Below are positions 25,751 to 33,628 of a stretch of 64,000 bases of DNA, one piece after another (positions within the stretch are counted from its first letter, which is position 1; each line of letters opens with the position of its first letter). The notes beneath the pieces are model-generated. The model had not been told where the DNA came from. It did no database searches and saw only the letters and a program-made list of their open reading frames with translations. Origin of the DNA: Streptomyces tibetensis. GTDB lineage: Bacteria; Actinomycetota; Actinomycetes; Streptomycetales; Streptomycetaceae. The DNA is taken from NCBI RefSeq assembly GCF_007655005.1, contig NZ_SZVW01000015.1, positions 205,478 through 269,477 of the forward strand, in the 5' to 3' direction. Position numbers and translations under genes: made by a program.

Positions 25751-25817
25751 GCCGCGGCCGCCGCCCCACCACATCTGTCCCGAGCCCACGCCCCTACCAC
25801 CTGGAAGAGGCACCGCG

Positions 25818-27845
25818 ATGCCCGTGCCCACGCAAGAACTGAAACTTCAGATCGTCAACGCGGCCACGGCGAAGATCCTCGGCGCCAGGTCCACGCCGGG
25901 AACGGACGGGGCACTGGTCGTGCGTGACTTCCCTGACGGTGGCCCGAGCCCGGAGCAGTGGCAGCTCACCCCCGTACAGGCCACGCAAGGCGGGCCGGCA
26001 CGAGACGAGCAGGCCTATGTGATCCGCAACGCGGTCAGCGGCAAGGTCCTCGACAATCCCGCCGCCGCGGACCGCGGCGTCCGCCAGTGGGACGCCACCG
26101 CCGGCAAAAAGGACCAGCAGTGGCACGTCGTCCCCGTGGAGGGCGAAGCCGGCCTCTACTTCATCGAGGGCGCCACCGACGGGGTCGTCCTCGACCTCGC
26201 CGACCCCACAGCGGACGACATCCGGGTCGTCCTGCGCGCGTACGACGACAGCGCGACAAGCCAGCACTGGCGGTTCATCCCGGCCGCCCCCGAGCGCACC
26301 AGCGACCCCGTCCTGCACTGGGCACGACTGAGCCACTGGAACAGCCGCCAGTCCTGGCGACTGTCCCGCTCGGCCGCGCTGCGGCCGGCCCCCGCGGCGA
26401 CACCCTCCTTCAGCGACATGCTGCTGGTCGTCAAGCGGTTCGGAAGCGACCAGGACGCCGGCGCATGGCAGAGCCTCGGAGCCAGTTGTTCCACCGGCGG
26501 CCAAGCGGGCCGGTGGGCCGGGCTCGGTGACCGGTTCCTCGCCGACACCACCGGAGCAGGGCAAGCGGACATCGTCGGGCTCAAACCCGCGAAGGGAGCT
26601 GTGACGGCCGCCAGCGAAGGCGACGGCACCTTCAAGGACGACGAGCGCGTCCTGCACCCACCCGTACCCTCCCCGAGCCCCAAGGACCTGTGGACCCTCG
26701 CGGACACGACGGGTGACGGCAGGCCCGACGTCGTCGTCCTTGCTGCCGACGGTGTCCGCGTGTTCCTGCAGGACGAGAACAAGAAATTCGCGCCCGCGAG
26801 CGGTGAGCCGGTCATCAAGGCGTTCGGCCACGGGCAGCCGGCCGGCGGGTGGGTTGCCGACAAGCATCCCCGCTTCGTCACCGACACCACCGGTGACGGC
26901 CGCACGGACATCGTGGGCTTCCACGACGACGGCGTCTGGATCTCACTCCAGGACGAGGAAGGAAAGTTCGCACCCCTCGCCGCGGAACCGGCTCTCCGGG
27001 CATTCGGCCACGACGAGAAGGCGGGCGGGTAGGTTGCCGACAAGCATCCCCGCTTCGTCACCGACACCACCGGTGACGGCCGCACGGACATCGTGGGCTT
27101 CCACGACGACGGCGTCTGGATCTCACTCCAGGACGAGGAAGGAAAGTTCGCACCCCTCGCCGCGGAACCGGCTCTCCGGGCATTCGGCCACGACGAGAAG
27201 GCGGGCGGGTGGGTTGCCGACAAGCATCCCCGCTTCCTCGCCGACACCACCGGTGACGGCCGCACGGACATCGTGGGCTTCCACGACGACGGCGTCTGGA
27301 TCTCACTCCAGGACGAGGAAGGAAAGCTCGCCGACCCCCTGTGGATCCTCGACGACTTCGGGGTCGACCAGGGGTGGAGCTCGGTCGAGGAGCACCCCCG
27401 GTCCCTGGTCCGGACCGCCGACGGCCAAGCTGTGGACGTCGTCGGGTTCGGCCCGCAGGGCGTCGTCGTCGCACGTGGGCGCGGCGACGGCACGTTCGAG
27501 CCCTCCCAGCTCGTCCTGAACGACTTCGGGCTGGCCCAGGGGTGGACGAGCAAGAAGCACCTCCGGTTCCTCGCCGACGTCACCGGCGACGGCAACCCAG
27601 ACATCGTCGGCTTCGGCGACGAAGGGGTTTGGGTGTCGCACAACTGCGGCGACGGCCGGTTCGAGCAGGCGCAGCTGGTGTGCCGCGGCTTCGGCTACAA
27701 CGACGACGCAGGCGCCTGGCGGGTCGGCCACCACCCCCGCTTCGTCGCCGACATCACCGGTGACGGACGCGTCGACATCGTCGGCTTCGGCGGGCCGGGC
27801 GTGTACGTGGCCCGAAACCTCTTCCGCCGCTTCAGAACCCGATAA
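25818..27845 (+). pseudogene. Ricin-type trefoil with FG-GAP/VCBS-like repeats, interrupted by an in-frame amber codon
   Basis: One frame runs from ATG 25818 (GAGGCACCGCG ahead) to 27845 with a single TAG at 27030-27032; without it the protein would have 675 residues. Residues 1-160 form a ricin-like trefoil with three QxW motifs (EQWQLT, DQQWHVV, SQHWRFI). The rest is a string of FG-GAP/VCBS-type repeats of the form DTTGDGRTDIVGFHDDGVWISLQ, whose DxTGDGxxD loops should bind Ca2+ and build a propeller. No signal peptide. The TAG replaces the Trp codon TGG found at the same place in both neighbouring repeat copies, so it is a recent point mutation; product is either a 404-residue truncated protein or read-through. 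Confidence 0.8.
26851..27326 (+). repeat. 180-bp in-frame tandem repeat, two full copies and a partial third
   Basis: Copies at 26851-27030, 27031-27210 and 27211-27326 are almost identical; the first two differ by a single base at the start (GGG versus AGG), and the third by three bases in the CGCTTC(G/C)TC(A/G) stretch before it diverges at 27327. The unit is 60 codons, one propeller repeat. Such identity in a codon-rich region shows recent unequal crossing-over. Older, diverged copies of the same protein repeat lie on both sides. Confidence 0.95.
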
Positions 27846-28380
27846 TCCTCCAAGGCCCTCCACCGCTGCAGCACGGCGACCGGCCATCGGCGGCGAGGGC
27901 GGCTACCAGGCCGTCCAGCTCGACACCAATGACCGAGCACGCAACGTCACCGTCGCACCCGGCCGGCGCTGAACCAGCCTGTCGGTGCATGGCGGGCCGC
28001 CCTGCGGCTCGCAGGCCGGCGACCGCACCGCCTACCGCCTGAAGGGCCGCGGTGCGGCTGATGACCAAGCGGCCCCTCGGTTGTCGTACCTGCCGGACCG
28101 CCGCGCCCGGGCGAGGCCGGGGAGCCGGCGAGCGCTCCGACGATTGCCTCGAATCGTCCCGCGGGCCGGTGATACCTGCCGACCCCTCACCAGGGGCTCG
28201 CTGGGGCGGTGACGGGTCCTTACAGGGGTGCGTTGGCCGACGCCGGCTCCCGGCGGCTGTTGACGCTCCGTCATAGAACTACGGGGCACGCCTGCCCTGC
28301 GGTCACGAAAGGCAGTTGAACAACCCAAGGTGTGGCTCCCCGGGTCAGAGTTCCGGGGGCGAAAGCAGGAGGGGAAGAAC
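27846..28380. other. 535-base stretch without a recognisable gene
   Basis: No frame shows family motifs. GTTGAC at 28260-28265 could be a -35 element for the PLL-like gene, but no fitting -10 follows. The ribosome-binding site GCAGGAGGGG for that gene ends seven bases before its ATG. Confidence 0.4.
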
Positions 28381-29429
28381 ATGACGGTTCCTTCGGCGCC
28401 GGGTATGTCCTGGGACTCGGTGACCTCGCTCGGCGGGCAGCTGACGGGTAATCCGGCGGTGGCGCCCTCTTCGGACGGCCGGCTGGAGGTGTTCATCAGG
28501 GGCCGCGCGGACAACGCGCTGTCGCACTGTCATCAGCAGACATGGGGCGGCTGGTCCGAGTGGGAAAACCTGGGCGCCAGCACGTCGTCCGGCGATCCCT
28601 CCGCCCTGCACACGGCCGCGGCGCATCGGGGTGTTCTTCAAAAACGGTCAGGGCAACCTCGCACATCCCTGGCAGACGGTCATCAACGGCGGCTACGGAG
28701 CAGGGAAGGTGCTGGCCGACAACATCGGAGGTAGCCCGGTCCCCGGGCTGCACGCCGACGGCCGCCCGGCGGCCTTCTTCCGGGGCACCGACAACGCCCT
28801 GTGGCATGTGTGGGAGACCACCAAGTCCGGCTACGGCAACTGGACCGGTCCTGCCGCCCTGGGCGGCACCCTGTCGGGCGACCCGGCAGTGGCGACCGAC
28901 GCCCGCGGCCGTCTGCAGGTGTTCTTCCGCGGTACCGACGGTCACCTGTGGGTCGTCCGACAGCGGGACGCCAACGACAACGTTTGGGAAAGCCCCCGGA
29001 ACATCGTGCAGAACGTCGGCGGCGATCCCGTCGTCGGCACCAACGCCGACGGGCGCCTGGAGGTGTTCTTCCGGGGCACCGACAACGCCCTGTGGCACCT
29101 GCCGCAGACCGACGACTACAACGGCTGGGCCACACTGAGCAGCCTCGGCGGCACCCTGACCGGGAACCCGGCCGTCGCCCGGGCCGCCGACGCCCGGCCG
29201 GCCACCTTCCACTGGGGCGGCGGCCACCTGTGGGTCAACGAGCAGACCATCGTCAACGGCACCGACTGGAGCGCCTGGGAGCAGATCGCGCAGGACATCG
29301 GCGGTGAGCCCGTCGTCGGGTCCGACGGACACGGACGCCTGGACGTGTTCCTCCACGGGACGCCACGCCGTTTGGCACATCGCCCAGATGTTCGGCCAGC
29401 CGGCAGCGGGATACGCTACGTCCCCCTGA
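28381..29429 (+). pseudogene. PLL-like beta-propeller lectin, frameshifted twice
   Basis: From ATG 28381, preceded by CAGGAGGGG, the sequence encodes repeats of about 48 residues built around GGxLxGxPAVxxxxDGRLEVFxRGxDxALWHxxQ, as in the PLL/tectonin-like seven-bladed lectins and the DUF-type propellers of actinomycetes. The frame is lost between 28605 and 28632 (HTAA in frame 1, GVFFKNGQGNLAH in frame 2) and again at about 29358 (FLHG in frame 2, then HAVWHIAQMFGQPAAGY in a third frame to TGA 29427-29429). All three segments are clearly parts of one propeller. No signal peptide. Either a true pseudogene or sequence errors. Confidence 0.75.
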
Positions 29430-29553
29430 CGCCTGCCCTCTGGCCCGAAGGGCCAGCGGGTCAACGCCTCCAGCAGGTGCTCGCCGTCGGTGGTGTCATA
29501 GCGGATCGCGCCGGCCATGTACACCTGAGGCCGGCCGGTCAGTGGCGGGGCCA

Positions 29554-29757
29554 GTGAAGCCCCGCTTGGTTGCCGCTGCGTTCCTGCTGTTCCTGCCCCT
29601 GACCGCTGGCGGCGCGCTTTCCGCTGCCGCTGACGCGGAGCCGGCCGCAGTCACTGTGCCGCTGGCCGAAGGCGTCCAGGCCCTGCCGGTGGCCGCGGAG
29701 ACGCGGACCGGGCACCAGCGCACGAGCTTCCGGCGCTGGATCGACGCCGACCACGTG
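29554..29757 (+). pseudogene. Secreted HNH-nuclease-family protein, N-terminal fragment
   Basis: A GTG start is followed by KPRLVAAAFLLFLPLTAGG, a signal peptide, then LAEGVQALPVAAETRTGHQRTSF and RRWIDADH. The latter is the opening of the secreted HNH/DUF1524-type nucleases of Streptomyces (GYxRTxFxHWIDADxDGCxTR). Similarity stops right after DADH, before the catalytic part, and the frame runs on into unrelated sequence. A 7-bp hairpin (29440-29456, loop GAA) lies between it and the PLL-like gene. Confidence 0.6.
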
Positions 29758-29868
29758 GGAGGGCGGGATGGGCGGCGCGGACGCGGCCGGGGATCGGGGC
29801 GCGCTCACCGGTATTGCGCGTCGGCCGGGGGCCTCCGCGCGGTGCCGCCGTCAGTGTGGCGGCGATGT

Positions 29869-30060
29869 TCAGCGGGGGACCTCGGAGGGCGAGAGGTCAG
29901 GGCGGGCGCGGTGCAGGCGAGCGGGGTGGCGCCACCGGCCCGAGGCGTCGCGGGCGACGTCGACGCCGACTTCAACCACCAGCTCGGGTTCCACCAGCGT
30001 GATGTTTCAACGGCTGCCCCACCCGGCGGAAAACGACCAGCGAACGCGCTCGCCGCGGCC
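29869..30060 (-). pseudogene. ATP-dependent DNA ligase, C-terminal fragment
   Basis: Read on the minus strand: RGERVRWSFSAGWGSR, an in-frame TGA (30007-30009), then NITLVEPELVVEVGVDVARD and GRWRHPARLHRARPDLSPSEVPR to a stop. This is the OB-fold end of the actinomycete ATP-dependent DNA ligase family (VDVARDxxGRWRHPxRxHRxRxDLxP). The nucleotidyltransferase domain is absent and an internal stop has formed, so it is a dead remnant. The surrounding 29758-30194 shows no other recognisable gene. Confidence 0.7.
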
Positions 30061-30194
30061 CGGGCTTGCCTCGTCGCTGGGACCGACTCACCTCGCTGCC
30101 GGACGTGGTCGCGCAAGCTGGAACCCTGCACCGAGTGCGGACGCCCCTCGGGTCAGACGACAGCCGAGCGGGCCATAAAGACGTCGGGGGCGCT

Positions 30195-30704
30195 TCAGTG
30201 CTGGATCAGGCCGCCAACTGGGACAGGAGCGACGTGGCCGGTTGCCGGAACCGTCCGCACCAGGGCGAGGCCGATATCGACCAGCGATGATCGGCGGAGG
30301 CGAGCAACGTCGGGGATCGGGGTCCAGACCGACTCAACGGTTTCGCCGTTCGGCTCAGGCCGGAGCTGACCGCCAGTGATACGCACCTGGTAGAAGATGC
30401 CGACATTCTGGTGCTCGATTCCCGCACGCGCGACGGCTGCGGGGATCACCCTGGAGTCCACGCCCAACAGGCGCTCGACCACCGCGGAGCAGCCGGTCTC
30501 CTCAGCAACTTCCCGGATCACCGTGTCGAACGGATCCTCCGCGTGCTCGACCCTACCGCCCGGAAGAGTCCAGTTGTTCGACGCGTGATGGGCGAGCAGC
30601 ACCCGCCCGTCCTCGGTGCACACGGCGTAGGCCGCCAACCGGAAGCTTCCCCGCTTCAACTGATCTGGGACCGCTTCGGCTACACCGTCTGTTTCTTGGC
30701 TCAT
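30195..30704 (-). CDS. Nudix hydrolase
   Basis: A 169-residue Nudix protein. The Nudix box GX5EX7REUXEEXGU is complete: GGRVEHAEDPFDTVIREVAEETG at about residues 50-72, with the metal-binding glutamates in place. Upstream RLAAYAVCTEDGRVLLAHHA is the usual first strand pair. It hydrolyses a nucleoside diphosphate linked to another moiety; the substrate is not predictable. ATG 30704 is chosen since the longer frame upstream (to 30761) has an unlikely Cys-rich start. It is divergent from the LLM oxidoreductase at 31070. Confidence 0.9.
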   Translation of the reverse strand: MSQETDGVAEAVPDQLKRGSFRLAAYAVCTEDGRVLLAHHASNNWTLPGGRVEHAEDPFDTVIREVAEETGCSAVVERLLGVDSRVIPAAVARAGIEHQNVGIFYQVRITGGQLRPEPNGETVESVWTPIPDVARLRRSSLVDIGLALVRTVPATGHVAPVPVGGLIQH

Positions 30705-30835
30705 TGGATCATCTTGGCCCACTTCGACTCGGCACCCGCAACCGAGGTAGCAGTCGCCCACACGCGGACGGCCACCGCTTCGAGAGCGCCCAGACGTCCT
30801 CCGTGGCCCTGAGACCAGCGCTATTCCGCAGCCTT

Positions 30836-30859
30836 GAATATCCGAACTTACCGATATTC
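30836..30859. promoter_or_regulatory. Perfect 7-bp inverted repeat, candidate operator
   Basis: GAATATC (30836-30842) and GATATTC (30853-30859) are exact inverted repeats ten bases apart, in an AT-richer patch of the 365-base region between the divergent Nudix and LLM genes. Spacing of 17 bases centre to centre is less than two helical turns. No regulator gene adjoins it, so any binding protein would be encoded elsewhere. Confidence 0.4.
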
Positions 30860-30918
30860 GCCGGATCGATCCGCAAGCGCGAGTACTACGCCCTCGGTAC
30901 TCCCGCGCAAAAATTGGC

Positions 30919-30948
30919 TTGTCCCACCAAACCGGCTCGCCCTAGGGT
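30919..30948 (+). promoter_or_regulatory. Candidate sigma-70-type promoter for the LLM gene
   Basis: TTGTCC (30919-30924) and TAGGGT (30943-30948) are 18 bases apart, close to the main Streptomyces vegetative consensus TTGAC(A/C)-N17-19-TA(G)(A/G)(G/T)T. It lies about 120 bases upstream of the ATG at 31070 and reads toward it. Confidence 0.4.
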
Positions 30949-31069
30949 GAAATCACTTCGACGAGACGTTCCCCAGAAGCACGCCGCAGAGCGGGAGCGT
31001 CCCACCTCGCTGAGGTGCCGGAGGGGCGGCAGCAGTCTTTGTCGACCCTTCCCTTCGGAGGTCTCCTTC

Positions 31070-31915
31070 ATGAACGTCGGTATCGGCCTGCCCATTGGCG
31101 ACCCTGCCACCCTGCTCACCTGGGCCCAGCGCGCCGACGCAGGGCCCTTCAGCACGCTCGGCCTGCTCGACCGGCTCGTCTACAACAACCCCGAGCCGCT
31201 GGTCGCGCTCGCCATCCTCGCGGGCGCCACCTCCCGCATCCGCGTCCAGACCGAGGTGCTGCTCGCCCCGCTGCGCGACACCGCCCTCCTCGCCAAGCAG
31301 GCCGCCACCTTGGATCGGATGACCGGTGGTCGCCTGGTCCTCGGCCTGGGCATCGGCGGCCGGGACGACGACCACCAGGTCACGGGCATCGACCAACGCA
31401 CCCGAGGCCGACGCCTCGACGAGCAGATGGCGGTAATGCGCCGCCTGTGGTCCGGCGAGCCGTATGGCGACGACATCGGCCCGATCGGTCCTGCGCCCGC
31501 CCGGCTCGGTGGCCCCGAGGTGCTTTTTGGCGGCTTCAAGCCCGCCGCAATCGAACGCGTCGCGCGCTGGGGTGACGGCTTCATCGCCGCCGCGGCGCTC
31601 TCCTGGGCAGGCGGCCTGTTCGACACTGCCCGAAGGTTCTGGAAGGAGTACGAACGCGACGGCGAACCGCGCATTGTCGCGCAGGTCAACGTCGCGCTCG
31701 GCTCTGAAGGCGTGGTCCACGACGCCCAGGCCAACATGCACGCGTACTACACCTTCACCGGAATGGCCGACCGGATGGTAGCCGGAATGCTCACCACGCC
31801 GACCGAGATCCGCGATGCGATCACCGGCTTAGCCGACCTCGGCGCCGACGAGGTCATGCTCTACTGCTACGGCCTCGACCCGAACCAGGTAGACCGCCTT
31901 GCTGATGTCCTCTGA
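31070..31915 (+). CDS. LLM-class flavin-dependent oxidoreductase
   Basis: A 281-residue luciferase-like protein, shorter than the two earlier ones and close to the F420/FMN oxidoreductases of actinomycetes. Seen: MNVGIGLPIGDPATLLTWA, FSTLGLLDRLVYNNPEPLVAL, IRVQTEVLLAPLRDTALLAKQAATLDRMTGGRLVLGLGIGG (broken by a few residues) and LFGGFKPAAIERVARWGDGFI. ATG 31070 follows CGGAGG at good spacing. Whether it uses F420 or FMN is not decidable. It stands alone, with a degraded integrase fragment converging on its 3' end. Confidence 0.88.
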   Translation: MNVGIGLPIGDPATLLTWAQRADAGPFSTLGLLDRLVYNNPEPLVALAILAGATSRIRVQTEVLLAPLRDTALLAKQAATLDRMTGGRLVLGLGIGGRDDDHQVTGIDQRTRGRRLDEQMAVMRRLWSGEPYGDDIGPIGPAPARLGGPEVLFGGFKPAAIERVARWGDGFIAAAALSWAGGLFDTARRFWKEYERDGEPRIVAQVNVALGSEGVVHDAQANMHAYYTFTGMADRMVAGMLTTPTEIRDAITGLADLGADEVMLYCYGLDPNQVDRLADVL

Positions 31916-32206
31916 CGGGGGCGTGGATGTGATCGACAGGCCTTCCCGCAGACCGCGCTGCAGGAAGGTGAGGGTGAGGTCGAGTCCGTCGATCTCACCC
32001 CGCCGGTCCTCGGCGACAGCGCGTTTGCGGCGGGCGAGGAGGTCTTCCTCCAGTTCGGCCAGCCGGGGCAGCATTTTCGGGTTGATGCTCAGCATCGGGC
32101 AGCGGATGCAGGCGCGTTCGTGGGTGCAGGGGGTGCCATACGGGCGGCCGCAGGAGCCTAGCTCGACGCGGCGCTTCAATGCGGCGAGTTCCACGACGCT
32201 GAGCAC
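31916..32206 (-). pseudogene. Site-specific integrase, C-terminal fragment
   Basis: Minus-strand codons read KRRVELGSCGRPYGTPCTHERACIRCPML, NPKMLPRLAELEEDLLARRKRAVAE and IDGLDLTLTFLQRGL. This Cys-rich segment with CxRP(Y)GTPCxHExACIRCPML is the tail of the tyrosine-type integrases frequent in Streptomyces elements. The catalytic domain is missing; the frame then runs on into the antisense of the LLM gene to 31829. It marks a former integrated element. No att repeat was found by eye. Confidence 0.7.
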
Positions 32207-32428
32207 TGGAGCCGCCAGCCAGCCCTACACCGCTTCACTCCGGATGAATTGCTGGGCGACCGAACCGCCGCGCCCATCCTCACCGAGGACTTCGCCAGTT
32301 GCGTCGCCGACTACATCGTCGAACGTCACCACCCCGACCTCGGCGTCATCCCCTTCCCCAGAACACTGCTCATCCGCCACGTGCGTGACCTCACCTCTAT
32401 CCGGACCAAGCCGCCATGCGCCACCTGA
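32201..32428 (+). other. Unrecognised coding-like fragment
   Basis: Seventy-five codons end at TGA 32426-32428 and read through FTPDELLGDRTAAPILTEDFASCVADYIVE and IPFPRTLLIRHVRDLTSI. Third-position G/C bias and the even composition suggest former coding sequence, but there is no start and I cannot name the family. It abuts the integrase fragment head to head. The following 220 bases (32429-32648) show nothing. Confidence 0.3.
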
Positions 32429-32541
32429 CGCGGGCAACACACCGACCCAATGCCAATGCCAAGGCAGAGGAAGGCCCGTCTGCCGGAGCGAGAGGTGCTC
32501 CAGGGCCCTGTCGAGAACGCGGTGGATAAGCGCGCTCGTCG

Positions 32542-33464
32542 ATGGCGACGTGCGGAGATCGGCTATCTGTTGATGATGTGGCCGGAACCCACCTGGGGAC
32601 TTTCCTCAACCAGCGCCTCCAAGAGGACGCCAGACGGGATCATCGAGTGTCACAACGCTTGGGAGGGCGGCGGGTGTTCAAGGTTCTGGCGGAGCAGTGG
32701 AAGGCGAACCAGGAACAGAAGAGGGCCATCGCGGCTGATCGGTGGGAGCAGGAAAAGCGCTGGAGAGAGGAAGACCGGGAGGAGTCCAAGGCGAGGGAAG
32801 CAGCGGAGCTGGAGAAGCAGGCGGAGAAGGAAGAGCGCACAGCGCGGAGGAGAAGGCTCGCGCGGATGAAACGTACCGCTACATCTACCGAGCCCACCTG
32901 GGCGTGCTGCGAACGGCCGCGACCATCTCGTACGTATCCCTGACCTGCCACGAAGACACCTGGACGTTCCTCGCCCGACGGGCCTTCGGTACGTGGTCGC
33001 CGGAGTGGCTCACCAGCGTTGCCCAGGAGGGCTCGGACGTGCCGGGCCCCAGGAAGAAGACGGTGGCCTTCATCAAGAATCCCAACCTCACTCCTGGGCG
33101 CATCACCAAGCACGAAAACGGGATGCAGACTGTCGAAGTCTCCGGCGACAACCTGGTCGCCATCCTCGAAAGGCTCTGGGATGGGGCCTACAGCCGAAAC
33201 CCCTACAAGACCCTCATGGACCTCGACCCGAACCGCTCCGCCTGCGGCCCGCTCCACGCCCCCATCAGCAGCTGGCTCGAAACCTGGAACCAGGATCAGT
33301 CAGCAAGCCCGGCCGCACCCTGGTCCTCGACGAGCGGATCGCGCCTCCGGCCTGACCTGATCCCGCCACACCACGGGCCCCGGGGGGGAGAGAGAAGACG
33401 CCCCGGGGCCCGGCATTTGGAGTCGTGCTGCTCAACGACGGGGGGCGCGTCCGGTGTTACGTAG
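32542..33464 (+). pseudogene. Coiled-coil hypothetical protein, frameshifted
   Basis: One frame from ATG 32542 encodes a strongly charged coiled-coil (VLAEQWKANQEQKRAIAAD, RWREEDREESKAREAAELEK). Near 32840 the sensible sequence moves to another frame (EEKARADETYRYIYRAHLGVL, then TCHEDTWTFLARRAFGTWSPEWL, VSGDNLVAILERLWDGAYSRN). A third frame ends plausibly at 33355 (SKPGRTLVLDERIAPPA). So a gene of roughly 240 codons appears to be broken by one or two indels. I do not recognise the family; no membrane segment or signal is seen. A strong terminator follows at 33375. Confidence 0.45.
33375..33411. terminator. 11-bp GC-rich terminator hairpin
   Basis: GGGCCCCGGGG (33375-33385) pairs exactly with CCCCGGGGCCC (33401-33411) across a 15-base purine-rich loop. 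It lies just beyond the frameshifted gene and 218 bases ahead of the hydrolase start; the rest of 33412-33628 shows nothing beyond the hydrolase promoter region. Confidence 0.75.
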
Positions 33465-33628
33465 TGGCGTGCGCTGTGGCCGTATAGGTTCACCAGGTTG
33501 GGCATCCGTGACGTTACGAGCTGAGCTGCTGTCGTGGACGGCTTGTACTCTGCACTCATTCGACGATCGGACGATCACGACATGCGAGCACGGGGCGGGC
33601 GTCCAGGGGCGGGAGCGCGGGGATTTCG

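Noticed and set aside
26851..27326. Possible CRISPR array
   Set aside because: The 180-base copies are contiguous, with no short repeats alternating with unique spacers, and they encode propeller repeats.
28496..29524. A 342-codon minus-strand frame opposite the PLL-like gene
   Set aside because: The repeats it appears to have are the reverse complement of the lectin repeats.
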